64,000 nt of DNA from Lonicera japonica (lineage: Eukaryota > Streptophyta > Magnoliopsida > Dipsacales > Caprifoliaceae). Positions 1 to 11,400 of this stretch are shown piece after piece (within the stretch, counting starts at the first letter, position 1; each line of letters begins with the position of its first letter). Where the stretch lies: contig CM038471.1 of assembly GCA_021464415.1 (NCBI GenBank), forward strand, positions 30,415,234 to 30,479,233, written 5' to 3'. Position numbers and translations under genes: made by a program. The notes beneath the pieces are model-generated. The model was not told the origin of the DNA and did not search any database. It saw only the letters and a list, made by a program, of their open reading frames with translations.

Positions 1-869
1 TGATTTTGCTTTTATCACTAAAGGACTCTTACTAGGTAGGACTAGGGAAGACACACATATAGCACATCATTTCACCTCACCCAGGTGTGATGGGATGAAC
101 ACTCATAATGTGTAGTCTGCCAGTACCTATTGCAGCCACAGCAGGGCACATACATAAGCCGATCACAATGCCAAGGTCATTGCTATCACTTGTTCAACTA
201 TTTAAACACTTAAATCCTATTGGGGATTTGTAGTTCGCATGGGAACACGAAGCTTTAAAGATGCTAACGATCCCTGGACACTGAAGCGTGTGGAGGCACT
301 GTGACCCGTTTGTGGGTTCAAGCGGGTGTTGAAGATTGAAGGCTTGAGTTAGTCGAGTCGAGGGCAAGTCTGTTCTTTCTATGTTTTTTTTTTCTGTTTT
401 TTTGGATATCAGTTAGTGCTCCCATCGGTTAGTAGGCTCGCAAAAGTCGATACTAGGTAAAAACCCATGTATTGGGGGATTGTTTTACTTTCTTGATTCT
501 GTGACATTCTTAACAAGAATATCAACCATTGAAGAGAATTGAATTAAAAGCAATTAGAACTATGATTTACCGATCAATTTGGTCGTCTTTTTTTAATTAT
601 CACTGCTGGAAGTAATGTGTTGCATGAGAGGGGAGAGTTTTAACATTCTAACTTTAGACATGGACATTGGCAGATCCATAATCATCAATCCAATAGTGGG
701 AGTCAAACTTTGGAGCTTTTTACGGGATTACTCAATATTTTTCATGTTGATATTAGTATTTGTTTAAAAAGTATTAGAGTTAGCAGGATTATCAATTTGC
801 GACAAAGGGAGTGTTGTTTATTATTACTCTCCCCAGCCCTATGACATAGGTATAAGTTTTATTACTCTC
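1..869. other. Intergenic DNA, no gene recognised
   Basis: No open frame of note and no motif I can name. Around 240-360 there is a moderately GC-rich stretch that differs from the AT-rich surroundings and may be the decayed edge of a transposable element running in from the left, but no terminus or duplication is visible. Confidence 0.4.
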
Positions 870-1130
870 GATCCAAATGGACCGTAAGTTTTATTCGTCT
901 TATTTTGATATTCAAAAATTAAATTGCGTCTCACTTTCATTTAAAATTTGATTTCCGTCAATTATTTTGGATGGAAAATATATGTGGCACATGAATATTC
1001 CATCCAAAATATAAAAATTCTTCTACCCAAAAAATTGTCGGAGCATTTAATTTTAGATAAAAGTTAAACGCGTCTCAAACATTTAGTATCAAAATGAGAC
1101 AAACAAACTTTAAGAATCGAAATATTAAAA
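870..1130. repeat. Small inverted-repeat element (MITE-like)
   Basis: The two ends match as imperfect inverted repeats: the left arm (about 885-932) contains TCTTATTTTGATATTCAAAA, and the complement of the right arm (about 1067-1125) contains GTCTCATTTTGATACTAAAT followed by GAGACGCG. In the middle ATTTTGGATGGAA (about 965-977) pairs with TTCCATCCAAAAT (about 998-1010), so the unit can fold on itself. No coding capacity. The exact ends and target duplication are not clear. Confidence 0.5.
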
Positions 1131-1585
1131 AGTAAGAAAATGTTGAGGTCATAAAAGGTAAATTACCCAATTTTAAAATACAATTTTAGGGATATGAGAA
1201 TATGCTGTTTTTAATATTTTGCACAAGGGTCCAGCGTTGAATAATTGGATGATGATGTATATGACTTTGTCATAATGGAATATTCTTTTTACGGATACAA
1301 GGAAAGTGGAAAGAGAGTTATTTTTATGACTAAGGCATGTTTATAATTTATTTATAAGAATAAAATATTTTTTTATTTATTTGTATAAAAAAAGTATTTT
1401 AGATTTTTTGTCTTTATTAGATATTTTTAAAAATTAAACTTTAGTTCCTAGACTTTGTTATAAATTAAATTGTAACCCTTCATATTTAAGAAAGATACGA
1501 AAACCCCATTTTAGTACCAGAGGGTAGAGAGTTATCTCAAACTACTTTCGTTACAAACTTCAAACAATAGACGTTATTTACATAG

Positions 1586-2125
1586 ATGCCCTTAGAAATA
1601 TTCTCTCGCATCTACACCTCTATTTTTGGAACAAATTTAGGCTACCAACCAATTCCGATTCACCATATCGGAATAGAATGGTGTTTAACAACTCAGACTG
1701 AAGGTTGTTCACATATAGAACATATACCTTTAAAACACTCAGAAAGTAAGCAGGTTATTGCAGGAGCGATAAATTGCTTATTAGACCAAAACCAATATTT
1801 ATTATTAGTTTTGTAACATACTCATATTGATCTCCAAAAGATCATATCAGACATCCAGCTTTTGGATTTAGAGACCAAAAATATTACTAGACTAATTAAA
1901 AATTTAGACCAATAAATCCCTTCGGATTTTGTTACAACATTGAGAGAAATCCTCAATACAACTAGAGAAACAAAGGCTATTTGCAAAGAGCAAATTTTTT
2001 CTCGAGAGACAAGAATTGACGAATTAACAAAACGTATTCGCCAATTAGACATCGAGCTCACAAGATTATCCTCTGAGCAATTTAAGATTATACCAAGACT
2101 GCATAACTATATTCCAGAAATATAA
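1586..2125 (+). pseudogene. Broken viral ORF upstream of the coiled-coil region
   Basis: Two open stretches (1586-1816, 76 codons, and 1940-2125, 61 codons) separated by stops. The second is rich in Lys, Glu, Arg and Leu and looks helical, with heptad-like spacing near TRIDELTKRIRQLDIELTRL. Its position just before the coiled-coil ORF and the movement protein suggests a small viral protein, such as the ORF2 or N-terminal polyprotein segment of badna-like viruses. I cannot assign a function from sequence alone. Confidence 0.45.
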
Positions 2126-2218
2126 AACATGGAAATAGTTAACTCAGACTAGAAAGAAGTTCCAGGAGGAATTATTCATCAAGATATATCAGACTTTTAT
2201 CGAAAGATAATAGACAAG

Positions 2219-2989
2219 ATGAGTGATGAAAGATTCTCTCGCAGATTTATTGAATCAGAAATCAATAATGCTAATAAAGCAACAATCTGCATCCTAGATA
2301 GACTAAATTCCATTTCTACAGCTATAACAGCTACCCAAGACTGCGAGTATAATTTTATTCAAAATCTAAGAAATGATTTGCAAGCTAAGACTGAAGGATT
2401 AAGAACCTTCTATAATGATTTTGTTAAGTTTCAACAAAACTTAGCATATTACCTAGATGGAAAATGGGAAAACCATTTTTAGATTCAAGAAACTACCATA
2501 AATGAATTTAGAGAAAATTCAGACAAGGTAGAAAGACAATTAAAAGAAATCATGAATGGAATACAAGTCATTTATGGGAAACCTAGTCAGACAAGTCAAA
2601 CAGATTTAGACACACCTCATATATTGATGTATGTCGATAAACTTGAAAGAAATTTCAAAGCTTTAGAAGCTAGACTTACAGAAGAAATTGCTTCTAGACA
2701 AGACTCAGAGAATATAAATGTACTTGAATTAAACAGATATATTGCAATAGCACAAAGTTCTTTAAAGGAGAACACTAAGACTATAAATGAAGAATTATAC
2801 ATTAAATTGTATAAAGACCAGTTGGCTCTTAGGGAAACCCTTATTAACCAAATTAAAAGACAGAATGATTACTCAGAATCATTAGAAAGAATTGAGAAGA
2901 AAATTGAACAGGAAGCAAGAAATCACTTGCAAGTTCAAAAAAACTCCATCCGTCATAATAAAGGAAGAATCATCAACAGGAAGAATTAG
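2219..2989 (+). pseudogene. Broken viral coiled-coil region
   Basis: Open stretches 2219-2482 (87 codons) and 2552-2989 (145 codons), separated by a stop at 2480-2482. Composition is Gln-, Glu-, Lys- and Asn-rich with long predicted helices (for example IERKI-type heptads near the end of the second stretch). In badna-like viruses the region before the movement protein is often coiled-coil and may bind the virion. That is an inference from position and composition, not from a recognised domain. Confidence 0.45.
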
Positions 2990-3152
2990 AAACGATGGGT
3001 TAGATAAGACTAGAAAAATAGCTAGAATTACCCCTAGCATTGGACATCAAAATATGATGATCCAAATAGTTAGAGACTCCATTTCCAACATAAGAACGTG
3101 GTGGAGAGAAAGAAATATTTCACACCCACTTTAATGGAAAGAATGGGGAGAA

Positions 3153-3764
3153 ATGGACTGGAAATACGCAAAAGAATCCATAAGTAATGGACAAGTCCCT
3201 CCAGTCAGATCCATAAACTTGTTTCGAGAAGGAGCTATCCCTAAGACCCCTAACTACAATATGACTTATTGTAGTAGAAATTATATCCTCGAAAAGAATT
3301 ATACAGAAATTCAAATCTTTGAACCAGATTGGTTAAGATCAAAAGGAACAGAAAGAAACTTTCAATTCCTAACCTTTGGACTCTTCCAAGCAAGAATCCA
3401 AGGACTGCATAGACCGCAAAATGGAGTTAACATCCTTTGTTGCTTAGTTGACAAAAAATGGAAAGATTTTCAGAAAAGCCTAGTTGGAATAGCCCAATTA
3501 GAAATATCAGACAATACAGGATACTTCAATGTCACATCGACATTTATAGTATCCATACCAACAGCTAAACATTTCAAGCTAATCTTATATGCCACAGGCT
3601 ATGAAGATTACGTGTTACCAGACGCAAATATTAACATAGAATATCAAAGCTATGTTAAGTTTTTCCAAAAAGCATTCGAAGGAATGCAACCAGGTATTCC
3701 ACAAGAAAGAGTGAATGAACAAATCTTTGTTAGAACAAATACTTCAAACTTTAATAATACATAA
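3153..3764 (+). pseudogene. Viral movement protein (30K superfamily) segment of the polyprotein
   Basis: An open stretch of 203 codons. It has the layout of caulimovirid movement domains: a GLFQARIQGLHRPQNG motif near residue 75, followed by beta-rich segments (NILCCLVDKKW, FNVTSTFIVSIP) and an LILYATGYE-like stretch. These proteins form tubules or modify plasmodesmata so that virus passes between cells. The stretch is preceded by an in-frame stop and ends at TAA before the capsid region, while in badna-like viruses it is part of one long polyprotein, so the flanking stops are probably decay. It is among the best preserved parts of the insertion. Confidence 0.7.
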
Positions 3765-3785
3765 AATATAAGAAATACTGGATCA

Positions 3786-5535
3786 ATGAAAAAATATGCT
3801 AATACTCTCTGGCAACTGCCAGAATTCCAAGAAACAAAGGATGTACAAAACGAGCCTTTATATATTGCCCAAGATAATATCGCAGGCAATATTAATATAC
3901 AGTTTGCTCCTCCAAAGTTCAAAGCAAAGAGCATTAGAACAGAGGAATCAAGATTTAGAAATATGGGAGATTCCGCAATGGATGACCCTTTAGAATGAGA
4001 ATATAGTAATACTAGCACTGCTAGAATATTACAACATGCTCCAAATTATAGACCAAGAAAATCTATAGACAATCATGATATTTTGTATGAAAATGCCAGA
4101 ATCCAAAATTTTGGACATGACCTAACATAATAAGAAAGAGACACATACAAAAATAATCTTGAAAGAAATAAATCGACTATATACAACATGATGATATCTA
4201 GCGAATTTATAAAAGACTTAAGAAATTCTCAAGACACAAAAGAGCTCCTAAGAAAATTAAGACTCCAAGAAAAAGAAGAAGAACAACAAGTGTTTCCAGT
4301 TGCTACGGCAATCCCAGGTGGAAACAATGTTAAGACATGAGAGATTTCAAGAAGCAGGTTCAATCTATTTGAAACTCCTGCAGCTATAAATATTCCTATT
4401 TATAGTGACAGTATTATTAAGACTAAACCAGACTAGGTCAAAGGACTACCCACGACAACCATAAACTTCCAAAGTACAAAGAATATGGCTTCAGTAGCCA
4501 TCAATCCAGTAGGTATCTACCTAAACTTGGACAATGTACAAGATATAAAGAATGCCTTAAAAGAATGGCAAGATCAAATGAACATGTGCTTTGTGTCTAA
4601 TGAAAGTTGGGATGCAGAATCATGTAGAAGATACGCTGAGTAATCTTTAAAGGGAATTGCAAAAAACTATTTAGATAGTTTAAGAACAGCAACAGATGAA
4701 TCTAGTACAGCTAAACAAGCAAGATTTAATGAGACAAGAGATCAGCGATCTGTAAATGGGTATGTACAACTCTTTACAGCTAAATTCATTGGAGCAAGCC
4801 ACCTTGCCCCAGAATCAGAAGTAGATGTAGCAAAAACTAAGTTATCATTACTTAGTATATGCACTTTAGACAAGATCAATGGATATAGTAATAACTATGA
4901 AACATTGTACTATCAGATAAAAGAGTTCACTACAACTCTTAAAGACGAGTATTTTAGAAAACTCCTAGCTATTGAACACCTTCTTATTAATGAATATAGA
5001 AAGTGGCTTGGAGTTAATAATACTAAAGAAGATACTCTTGGTGAAAGAATAAATTTCGCCAAAGACTACATTATAGCTAAAAGACGCGAGAAAGCACAAG
5101 ACGCTTTGATCAAAGAGACATTTAAAAATATGCCCTCAATCAAAGATGAAAGAGATATAGCACCTATATAATGGGGATGTGGAAGAAGTACTTCCAAAAG
5201 TCATAAAAAAAAACATTGGAAACAAACTTTCAAAGTTATGATTAATACAGACCCTAATAGTAAAAAATACAAGTTCAGAAAATCGACAAGTTTTAGAAAT
5301 CCAAAGAAGAGAAAAAATTGATTTCCTAGAAGGAGATATTTCAAGAAGAATTCAGACACCAGAAAGAAGGTGCCTAATTATAGAAAGGGCGAAGATAAGA
5401 AACCAACAACCTACAATTCAAAGAATGAATGTTGGGTGTGTAGAAAAACTGGACATTTCGCTAGAAATTGTTCTCAAAGAGAGAACAAAGAAATAAAACC
5501 TAGTGTTAGACTTCTAGAACTTATGCTTACCCAAG
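3786..5535 (+). pseudogene. Viral capsid protein region with CCHC zinc knuckle
   Basis: Read with several stops and shifts. Contains a helical capsid core (about 4500-5170; the intact stretch 4905-5171 has 88 codons), a Lys/Arg-rich basic stretch (about 5190-5410) and a nucleic-acid-binding zinc knuckle CX2CX4HX4C at 5430-5471 (residues CWVCRKTGHFARNC). This is the usual order of core, basic region and knuckle in caulimovirid coat proteins. The coding sequence is cut by the Tat element at 5536. Viral sequence resumes at 23443 in the same reading frame, which shows the interruption came after integration. Confidence 0.7.
5531..5535. repeat. Target-site duplication of the Tat element, left copy
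   Basis: CCAAG directly before the LTR start TGTGAGAATCC. The identical CCAAG follows the right LTR at 23438-23442. A perfect 5-bp duplication fixes both ends of the element. Confidence 0.93.
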
Positions 5536-6945
5536 TGTGAGAATCCGCAAATGCGACCCCCCCGGGTCTCGTCCCCATTTGGTTGGGCGTCTGAAACATC
5601 GGAACGGATTCCGTCGTTCCATTTGCTGGAGCGTCTTTTGTTGATTCATATCAGGTGTCCCTATGTCTATTCTAGATGCAAAGGGGTTCATTCAGAGTCG
5701 CCAGTACGTTTTACGAGAAAACGTACAAAATAATTGTGTAAGAGGAAAGGCTATAGATAAGCCTTTCTCTACACGTTTGTCTACGAAACCAGGATTCTAT
5801 AGGGCTCGGAAACTATATTACGGTTTAGAAAGGTGTTAAGCACCCATTCCGCTCTTTCGGTCTCTATTGGTCTTTTATATGTTTATTCTATATTGAAAAA
5901 CTTGGATGCTTTTACCGACAGTCTACTACTTTCTAAGTAAAAACCCTAATTCTTGGGGAAAACGGGAAAAGGGATGAAAATCTTTGTGTTCCGAGATCCA
6001 ATGTTGAGTTTTGAGAAATGCAAATACAAGTGATAAAAGTTATTTTCTTTAGAGAGGGAGTTTCCCGTATTATTTCTCGGATAATGACGGTTTTTCCGGG
6101 TTTTGACTTGTTTTGGAAAAGTTTGGATCTTTTAGTGGAACTAATTCAATATAGAATTGGAACTCTTGAGAGGGGTTCTCCCAAATGTATCGCAATCTAT
6201 GAAATAGATAGGATATACCGGGTTTTTAATTCCTAAGTAAGTTTTACCGGTCCAGGTTTTGAAGACAGGGTTTTATCCGTATGGTAATGTACTTACTTTT
6301 CTGGTTTTACAAATGGTTTTATCAGGGTCTTTTGTTTTGAAAACGATAGACTATTTGTAACTTGGCAATAAGTTTATTCAAATAAAACGTGGACAAAATA
6401 ACAGAGACGAAACAAGTCAAATATTTAATGTTAAAATAAAGGCTTTCTTTCCTTCCCGACGAGAATAATAGTGGACAATATAATACAAATCTCTGGTGAT
6501 AATCTTTTCCTTCTTCAGATATTTTCGTGATTTCGATCCAGAGACGGGAAACAGTGTCGAGAATATACGATAATTCTTCAGATATTTAGAGAACGCTTGA
6601 TAAAATTAAATAAACTAGAATTCTCCAATCCTAAGTTGCTGCCTTGACCCTTGGGGGTGTTGGCTATTTATTTCGGGGATGATTTCGCGCGACACAAAAG
6701 GAGCATATTCCGACAATGAGATGTTGCGCGACAAAGAATGTTTCTAATATGTGTAGGGAGTGGATGGTCTGGTGAAATTGTCGCGCGACAGTGTGATTGT
6801 CGCGTATAATATGTCGTGGACAATCTCTCTTAAAAATGAGACTGGCCAACAAACCCTTTCGGGGTAGTTTCGGGTCTCGGGTGTGTTGGACCCAAAAAAA
6901 TGAGTTCTCGAAAGGGTTCTTGCGGGGGTGATCGGGGTGCCTACA
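5536..6945 (-). repeat. 3' LTR of the Tat element (1410 bp)
   Basis: Starts TGTGAGAATCCGC and ends CTACA, matching the right LTR along its whole length. It is about 150 bp shorter because of many short deletions, mostly in 6400-6830 (U3). Its U3 keeps only one perfect GTCGCGCGAC palindrome (6780-6789) and decayed traces near 6684, 6715, 6723 and 6800-6820. The TATAAATA box of the other LTR is altered here (plus strand CTATTTATTT near 6663). The small open frame 6018-6236 recurs in the other LTR and is not a gene. Confidence 0.93.
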
Positions 6946-8250
6946 GACCCTTCGACTCAAGCTCTTGCTTCAAGGAATTGAGGCGACTGGAAGAGACCAT
7001 GATTGGCTCCGTGATAAAGGAGTTTGATGCAAAAAGTCTCGTGAGTGCCTCGGAGAGGGCTTTGTGTTTGGCTCTGCCTCCGGAGAGGGGATTGCCTCTT
7101 TCAAGGACTTTCGTTTGCTCCACTCGCCTCAGATGGGAGACTACCATTGCGCCTCAGGTGGGAGGACCGTGTGCCTCTCTGGGAGGGCTTTTTTGATCTG
7201 TATAAGAAAGAAAATTTGCCTCTGGGAAGGCTTTGTGAGACCTCTAGCGAATGCCTCCGAGAAAGGGCTTATGTTTGTGATTTGCCTCAGGCTTGGGTTT
7301 GTGTTCTCTTTTCAAATCTTAGACTGTTAGATGAGCGGGAGAAATCTAGTGAGGGTGAAAAGAGCTTCTCGGGGAATCCGGATGCTGTTTCCCTGTATCT
7401 TTTTTTTTTTAACTTTATTCTCATGTTTTCCCTAAGTGAATACTTCTCTCATAAGGTAGTTTTCGGATTTCCCTTGCTCTCCGCAGAGTGATGGTCCGAG
7501 ATTTTCCAAAATCTCTTCTGTATCGTGCTGAAAAGAAAATTTGTTTGAAAGTTCAATTCTGATCTCATTCTTTTCTTAGTTTTCTCCTTTGGTCCCACCG
7601 TATTCTGTTTTTCGATACCTTATTTCTCCCTCTTTTGGGGAAGACTTTTCCTGCCTTCCTGTTTTTGACCAGGAGTCTTTTCATCCCTTTGTCATAAGGT
7701 AGTTTTCAGGCTCTCCGCCTTACTCACCCAAAACGAAGTGAGCCGGTTTTGATTTTCCAAACCATCTCTTCTGCTTAGCTGAAAAGAAAATTTGTTTGAA
7801 AGTTCACTTTTGGTGTGGCTCTCCCTGTCATCTCTATTTCTGTTTCTCTCGCTCGCTTTGGGCGCTCTCTTTGGTGGGCCCACACCGTCTTATTGTTTTT
7901 CGATACCCTTATCCTTTTGGGGAAGCTTTTTCTCACTTTTCCTGGCCTTCTGATGTTTTTCAGGAGTCTTTTCATCCCTTTTTTGGGAGATCAGAGACTT
8001 TATCCGTTTGTATTTTGTTTTCCTTTCGGAGAGATGATTTGGAAGTCCTCCTTAGCCGGTTTTGGCTTATTTTTTTGTCCTCTGTGTGCGGTTTTTACTT
8101 TTGGTGTGGCTCTCCCTGCATTTTCTCGAAAAATTTCTGTTTCTCTCGCTGCTTATCTGGAGTACCATTGCAAGAGATAAAATGAGACAAAGGTTAAAAA
8201 AATCCCCGTCTTAGGGGTGATGGGTTTGTCCAACTTCGGTGTCTGGCTCT
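6946..8250. repeat. Tat 3' spacer with degenerate tandem repeats of about 250-290 bp
   Basis: Pyrimidine-rich non-coding DNA between the antisense genes and the 3' LTR. From about 7450 to 8170 there are two and a half degenerate repeats: CATAAGGTAGTTTTC at about 7452 and 7693; GAAAAGAAAATTTGTTTGAA at about 7530 and 7780; TTTTTCGATAC at about 7610 and 7897; AGGAGTCTTTTCATCCCTTT at about 7670 and 7960. Open frames here are by-products of the composition. Repeat-bearing 3' untranslated regions are known for Ogre/Tat elements. Confidence 0.6.
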
Positions 8251-8402
8251 TTGTCGCGCGAAAATGTGCCATTTGTCGCGCGACACCTCATTCTCTCATT
8301 TCTCTCTCTCTCTCTCTCTAGCTTTCTTTCTCTCCTCTCTCAAGCGCGAAGCTCTGCCGCTTTTTTGACTTTTTGATTTCTCTCATATATTCCATTACAC
8401 GG
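8251..8402 (+). promoter_or_regulatory. Putative promoter of the antisense mobile-domain gene
   Basis: Two copies of the GTCGCGCGAC motif: a near-copy TTGTCGCGCGA at 8251-8261 and TTTGTCGCGCGACA at 8272-8285. Then comes a pyrimidine patch (TC repeats, about 8298-8345), a common core element of TATA-less plant promoters. The first likely start codon is at 8403. No clear TATA box is seen. The palindromes match those at 12624-12670 and in the LTR. Confidence 0.5.
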
Positions 8403-11400
8403 ATGGACCCTGCACATCCCGATAGACTGGAGGTGACCAGGAGGAGGTCACTTTTACAGACGCTCAGGGCGTTCTTCGCTGCAGCCCTCACCACGACGAC
8501 TGGGCCGACCTTGATGGTACTGGATGGGGTAGACCGCAATCGGGCGGTGGTCTACCGTGACGTTACCCGGGCTGCTCCGGTCCCGGACATTCTGTGGCTT
8601 GATGGAGCCCGTTTCCCACGAGATTCGTCGTGATCTCTGGATGTCTTCTTTTATTCGTTTGTTTATTTCTGTCGTTTCCTGTATGTTTATTTAAATCAAC
8701 GTTAATATGCATGTCTCTTAGAGATAAATCCGATTTAGTGAACACATACTTTTACTTGCGATATCTTTTTTGCCTTCTTTAGAAAATTACATAATGTACC
8801 CCCATAACTCTAATCTCTCAATTACTTTTACCAAAGTACCCTCAGGTTTGGAAAATTACATAATTTACCCTTATAACCCCATATCTCTTATAATTACACC
8901 AAAGTACCCTCAGGTTTGGAAAATTACATAATTTACCCTTATAACCCCATATCTCTCATAATTACACCAAAGTACCCTCAGGTTTTTGGAAAATTACATA
9001 ATTTACCCTTATAACCCTATAACTCTCATAATTACACCAAAGTACCCTCAGGTTTTGGAAAATTACATAATTTATCCCTATAACCCTATATCTCTCATAA
9101 TTACACCAAAGTACCCTCAGGTTTTAGAAAATTACATAATTTACCCTTATAACTCCATATTTCTCATAATTATACCAAAGTACCCTCGGGTTTTAGAAAA
9201 TTACATAATTTATCCCTATAACCCCATATCTCTCATAATTACACCAAAGTACCCTCAGGTTTTGGAAAATTACATAATTTACCCCTATAACCTTACATCT
9301 CTCATAATTACACCAAAGTACCCTCAGGTTTGGAAAATTACAGAATTTACCCCTATAACCCCATATCTTTTATAATTACACCAAAGTACCCTCAGGTTTT
9401 GGAAAATTACATAATGTATCCTTATAACCCTATATCTCTCATAATTACACGAAAGTACCCTCAGGTTTGGAAAATTACATAATTTACCCTTATAACCCTA
9501 TAACTTTCATATTACACCAAAGTACCCTCAGGTTTGGAAAATTTCATAATTTTACCTTATAACCCCATATCTCTCATAAGTACACCAAAGTACCCTCAGG
9601 TTTAGAAAATTACATAATTTACCCCTATAACCCCATATCTCTCATAATTACACCAAAACATCCTCCTAATCCTATACTCGTTCTTTTTGTCTGCAGTGGG
9701 TTGGCCGTGGTTGGGGTTCTCCCAACACCATTTCTTTAGAGTGGCGACAGGCACTGGCCCCTGTCCAGGAGTTGCTTCTCGTGACTCCTTTTGGCTCTCT
9801 CTTTGATGCCCTCCCGGAGCGGGTATCTAGGGCAGCTGTGTTGGTGTCAGCTCTGGCCTGTCACTGGTGGGACACCACTCACACTTTTCACTGGAGCTGA
9901 GGGGAGATGACGATGACCCCCCTCGACTTGTTCGCTCTGACCGGGATTCCTTCAGGGGGGTCCCTATACAGATCGATGTCCCCTTACGTCTGACAGCTGA
10001 GGGCATCGTTGGTGCATTAGGATGGTTTCCGGAGCGACAGAGTTTCGGTGATACGATTCCTCGGGCCGTCTTGGTTATTCGGCTAGCCACGGAGAGAGCC
10101 CGATTAGTTGCCTCAGGGGTGCCAATGACCCGTTCAGGAGGCGCGCCAGTATGCTCGCGTCCTTTTTCTACTGACGCTTCACGATCTGTTCGAGGCCCGT
10201 GGGGGAGACACGGCCCATCTCTGGTGGCTGCCCTATCTCCGGGATTTCAGCATCATGTTCGATTACGACTGGGGAGGCTTCATCCTTGCAGTCCTATATG
10301 ACGCTATGGACTAGGTTTCTCGCTATTTAGCCTTGAACCTCAAGGGCTTCTCATTGTTGTGAGAGGTGCATACTTTTATCCTTTTGACTTCTACTTCAGT
10401 TCTTTACGTCTTTCCTGTTTGATTATTGCTGATATTCTTTATGTTTCTTCTTCAGAGTTGGTTTGTGGCGTATACCCGTTTGGGGCGCGCCCAAGTGGAT
10501 CTCCTCGTCGAGAACGAGGATCAGTTTCCCTTTCTCCGCCGATTCATCGCGGGGAAACTACAGGGCCCCTTATGTATACCGGACTCGAGAGACCGGTGCT
10601 GCTGCCGTCCATGACCTGCTGGAGGAGCAGGTAAATATTTTAGTACTTTTTCCTTTCAATAAATAAATTGTAAATAGAATATAAATAACTGAAATAAAAA
10701 TTTCGTTCTCTTTGCAGATTGAGTGGGCCCCCTGGGGTGATCTGGGTCTCCATTTTGGGTATGGTCGTGCTCTGACCGCCTCGAGGACTAGGCGGCTTAT
10801 CCGGGACGAGTACGGCCTTCACTTCTATTTGGGCGAGAGGGTTATTCGCCAGCACACACCGGCCCAGTGGCCTCGAGTTCCACTATTTCCCCCGGTTCTG
10901 ATGAGGCGGACGGGCGAGATTGATCCGGTGACGGTGCAGGCCTTGGTGGACGGACTTGGTTTTCAGACGTTCATCGATGAGGGAGACTACGCCACTTTTG
11001 CTGCCCGTTATTTGATGAGGAGAGCCGAAGGGGACTCGGGGACGGGTCTTCTACGAGAGATACCGGGCGTTGGGAGGGGATCCCCATTACATACGAGGAC
11101 AGGCTCACCTAGCCAGAGCAGTTCCGGGTCACCTGCCACCTGTCCCTGATCAGAGGGACAACATCTTGGATTTCGAGGATGAGGACCCCGAGGGGGAGAG
11201 GGACATCCCTGCTGCTGCCGAGGGTGGCGATAGGTCAGGGGGTGAGGGTGGTGATACGACAGCGGCTCCGGAGCAGCCACCTCAGACGACACCCGTGGAG
11301 GAGCGGCGTGTTGAGGGTTTTGAGTTCTCTACCGGCCCTTCTGTATCTCCGGAGGTCCTTTTTGCTGCTGCTGAGGCTGCCGAGGGGAGAGCATGATTTT

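Noticed and set aside
6018..6236. Open frame shared with 22296-22580
   Set aside because: It is conserved only because it lies in both LTRs of one element.
7045..8185. Cluster of Phe/Leu/Ser-rich open frames that look like membrane proteins
   Set aside because: They come from pyrimidine-rich tandem repeats in the Tat 3' region and overlap in several frames without a shared start.
8986..9375. 129-codon open frame of a 23-residue repeated peptide
   Set aside because: The frame is open only because the minisatellite unit is a multiple of three. It lies in an intron-like region and has no start context or domain.
8782..9665. CRISPR-like array
   Set aside because: The units are head-to-tail with no unique spacers, in plant DNA, so it is a minisatellite.
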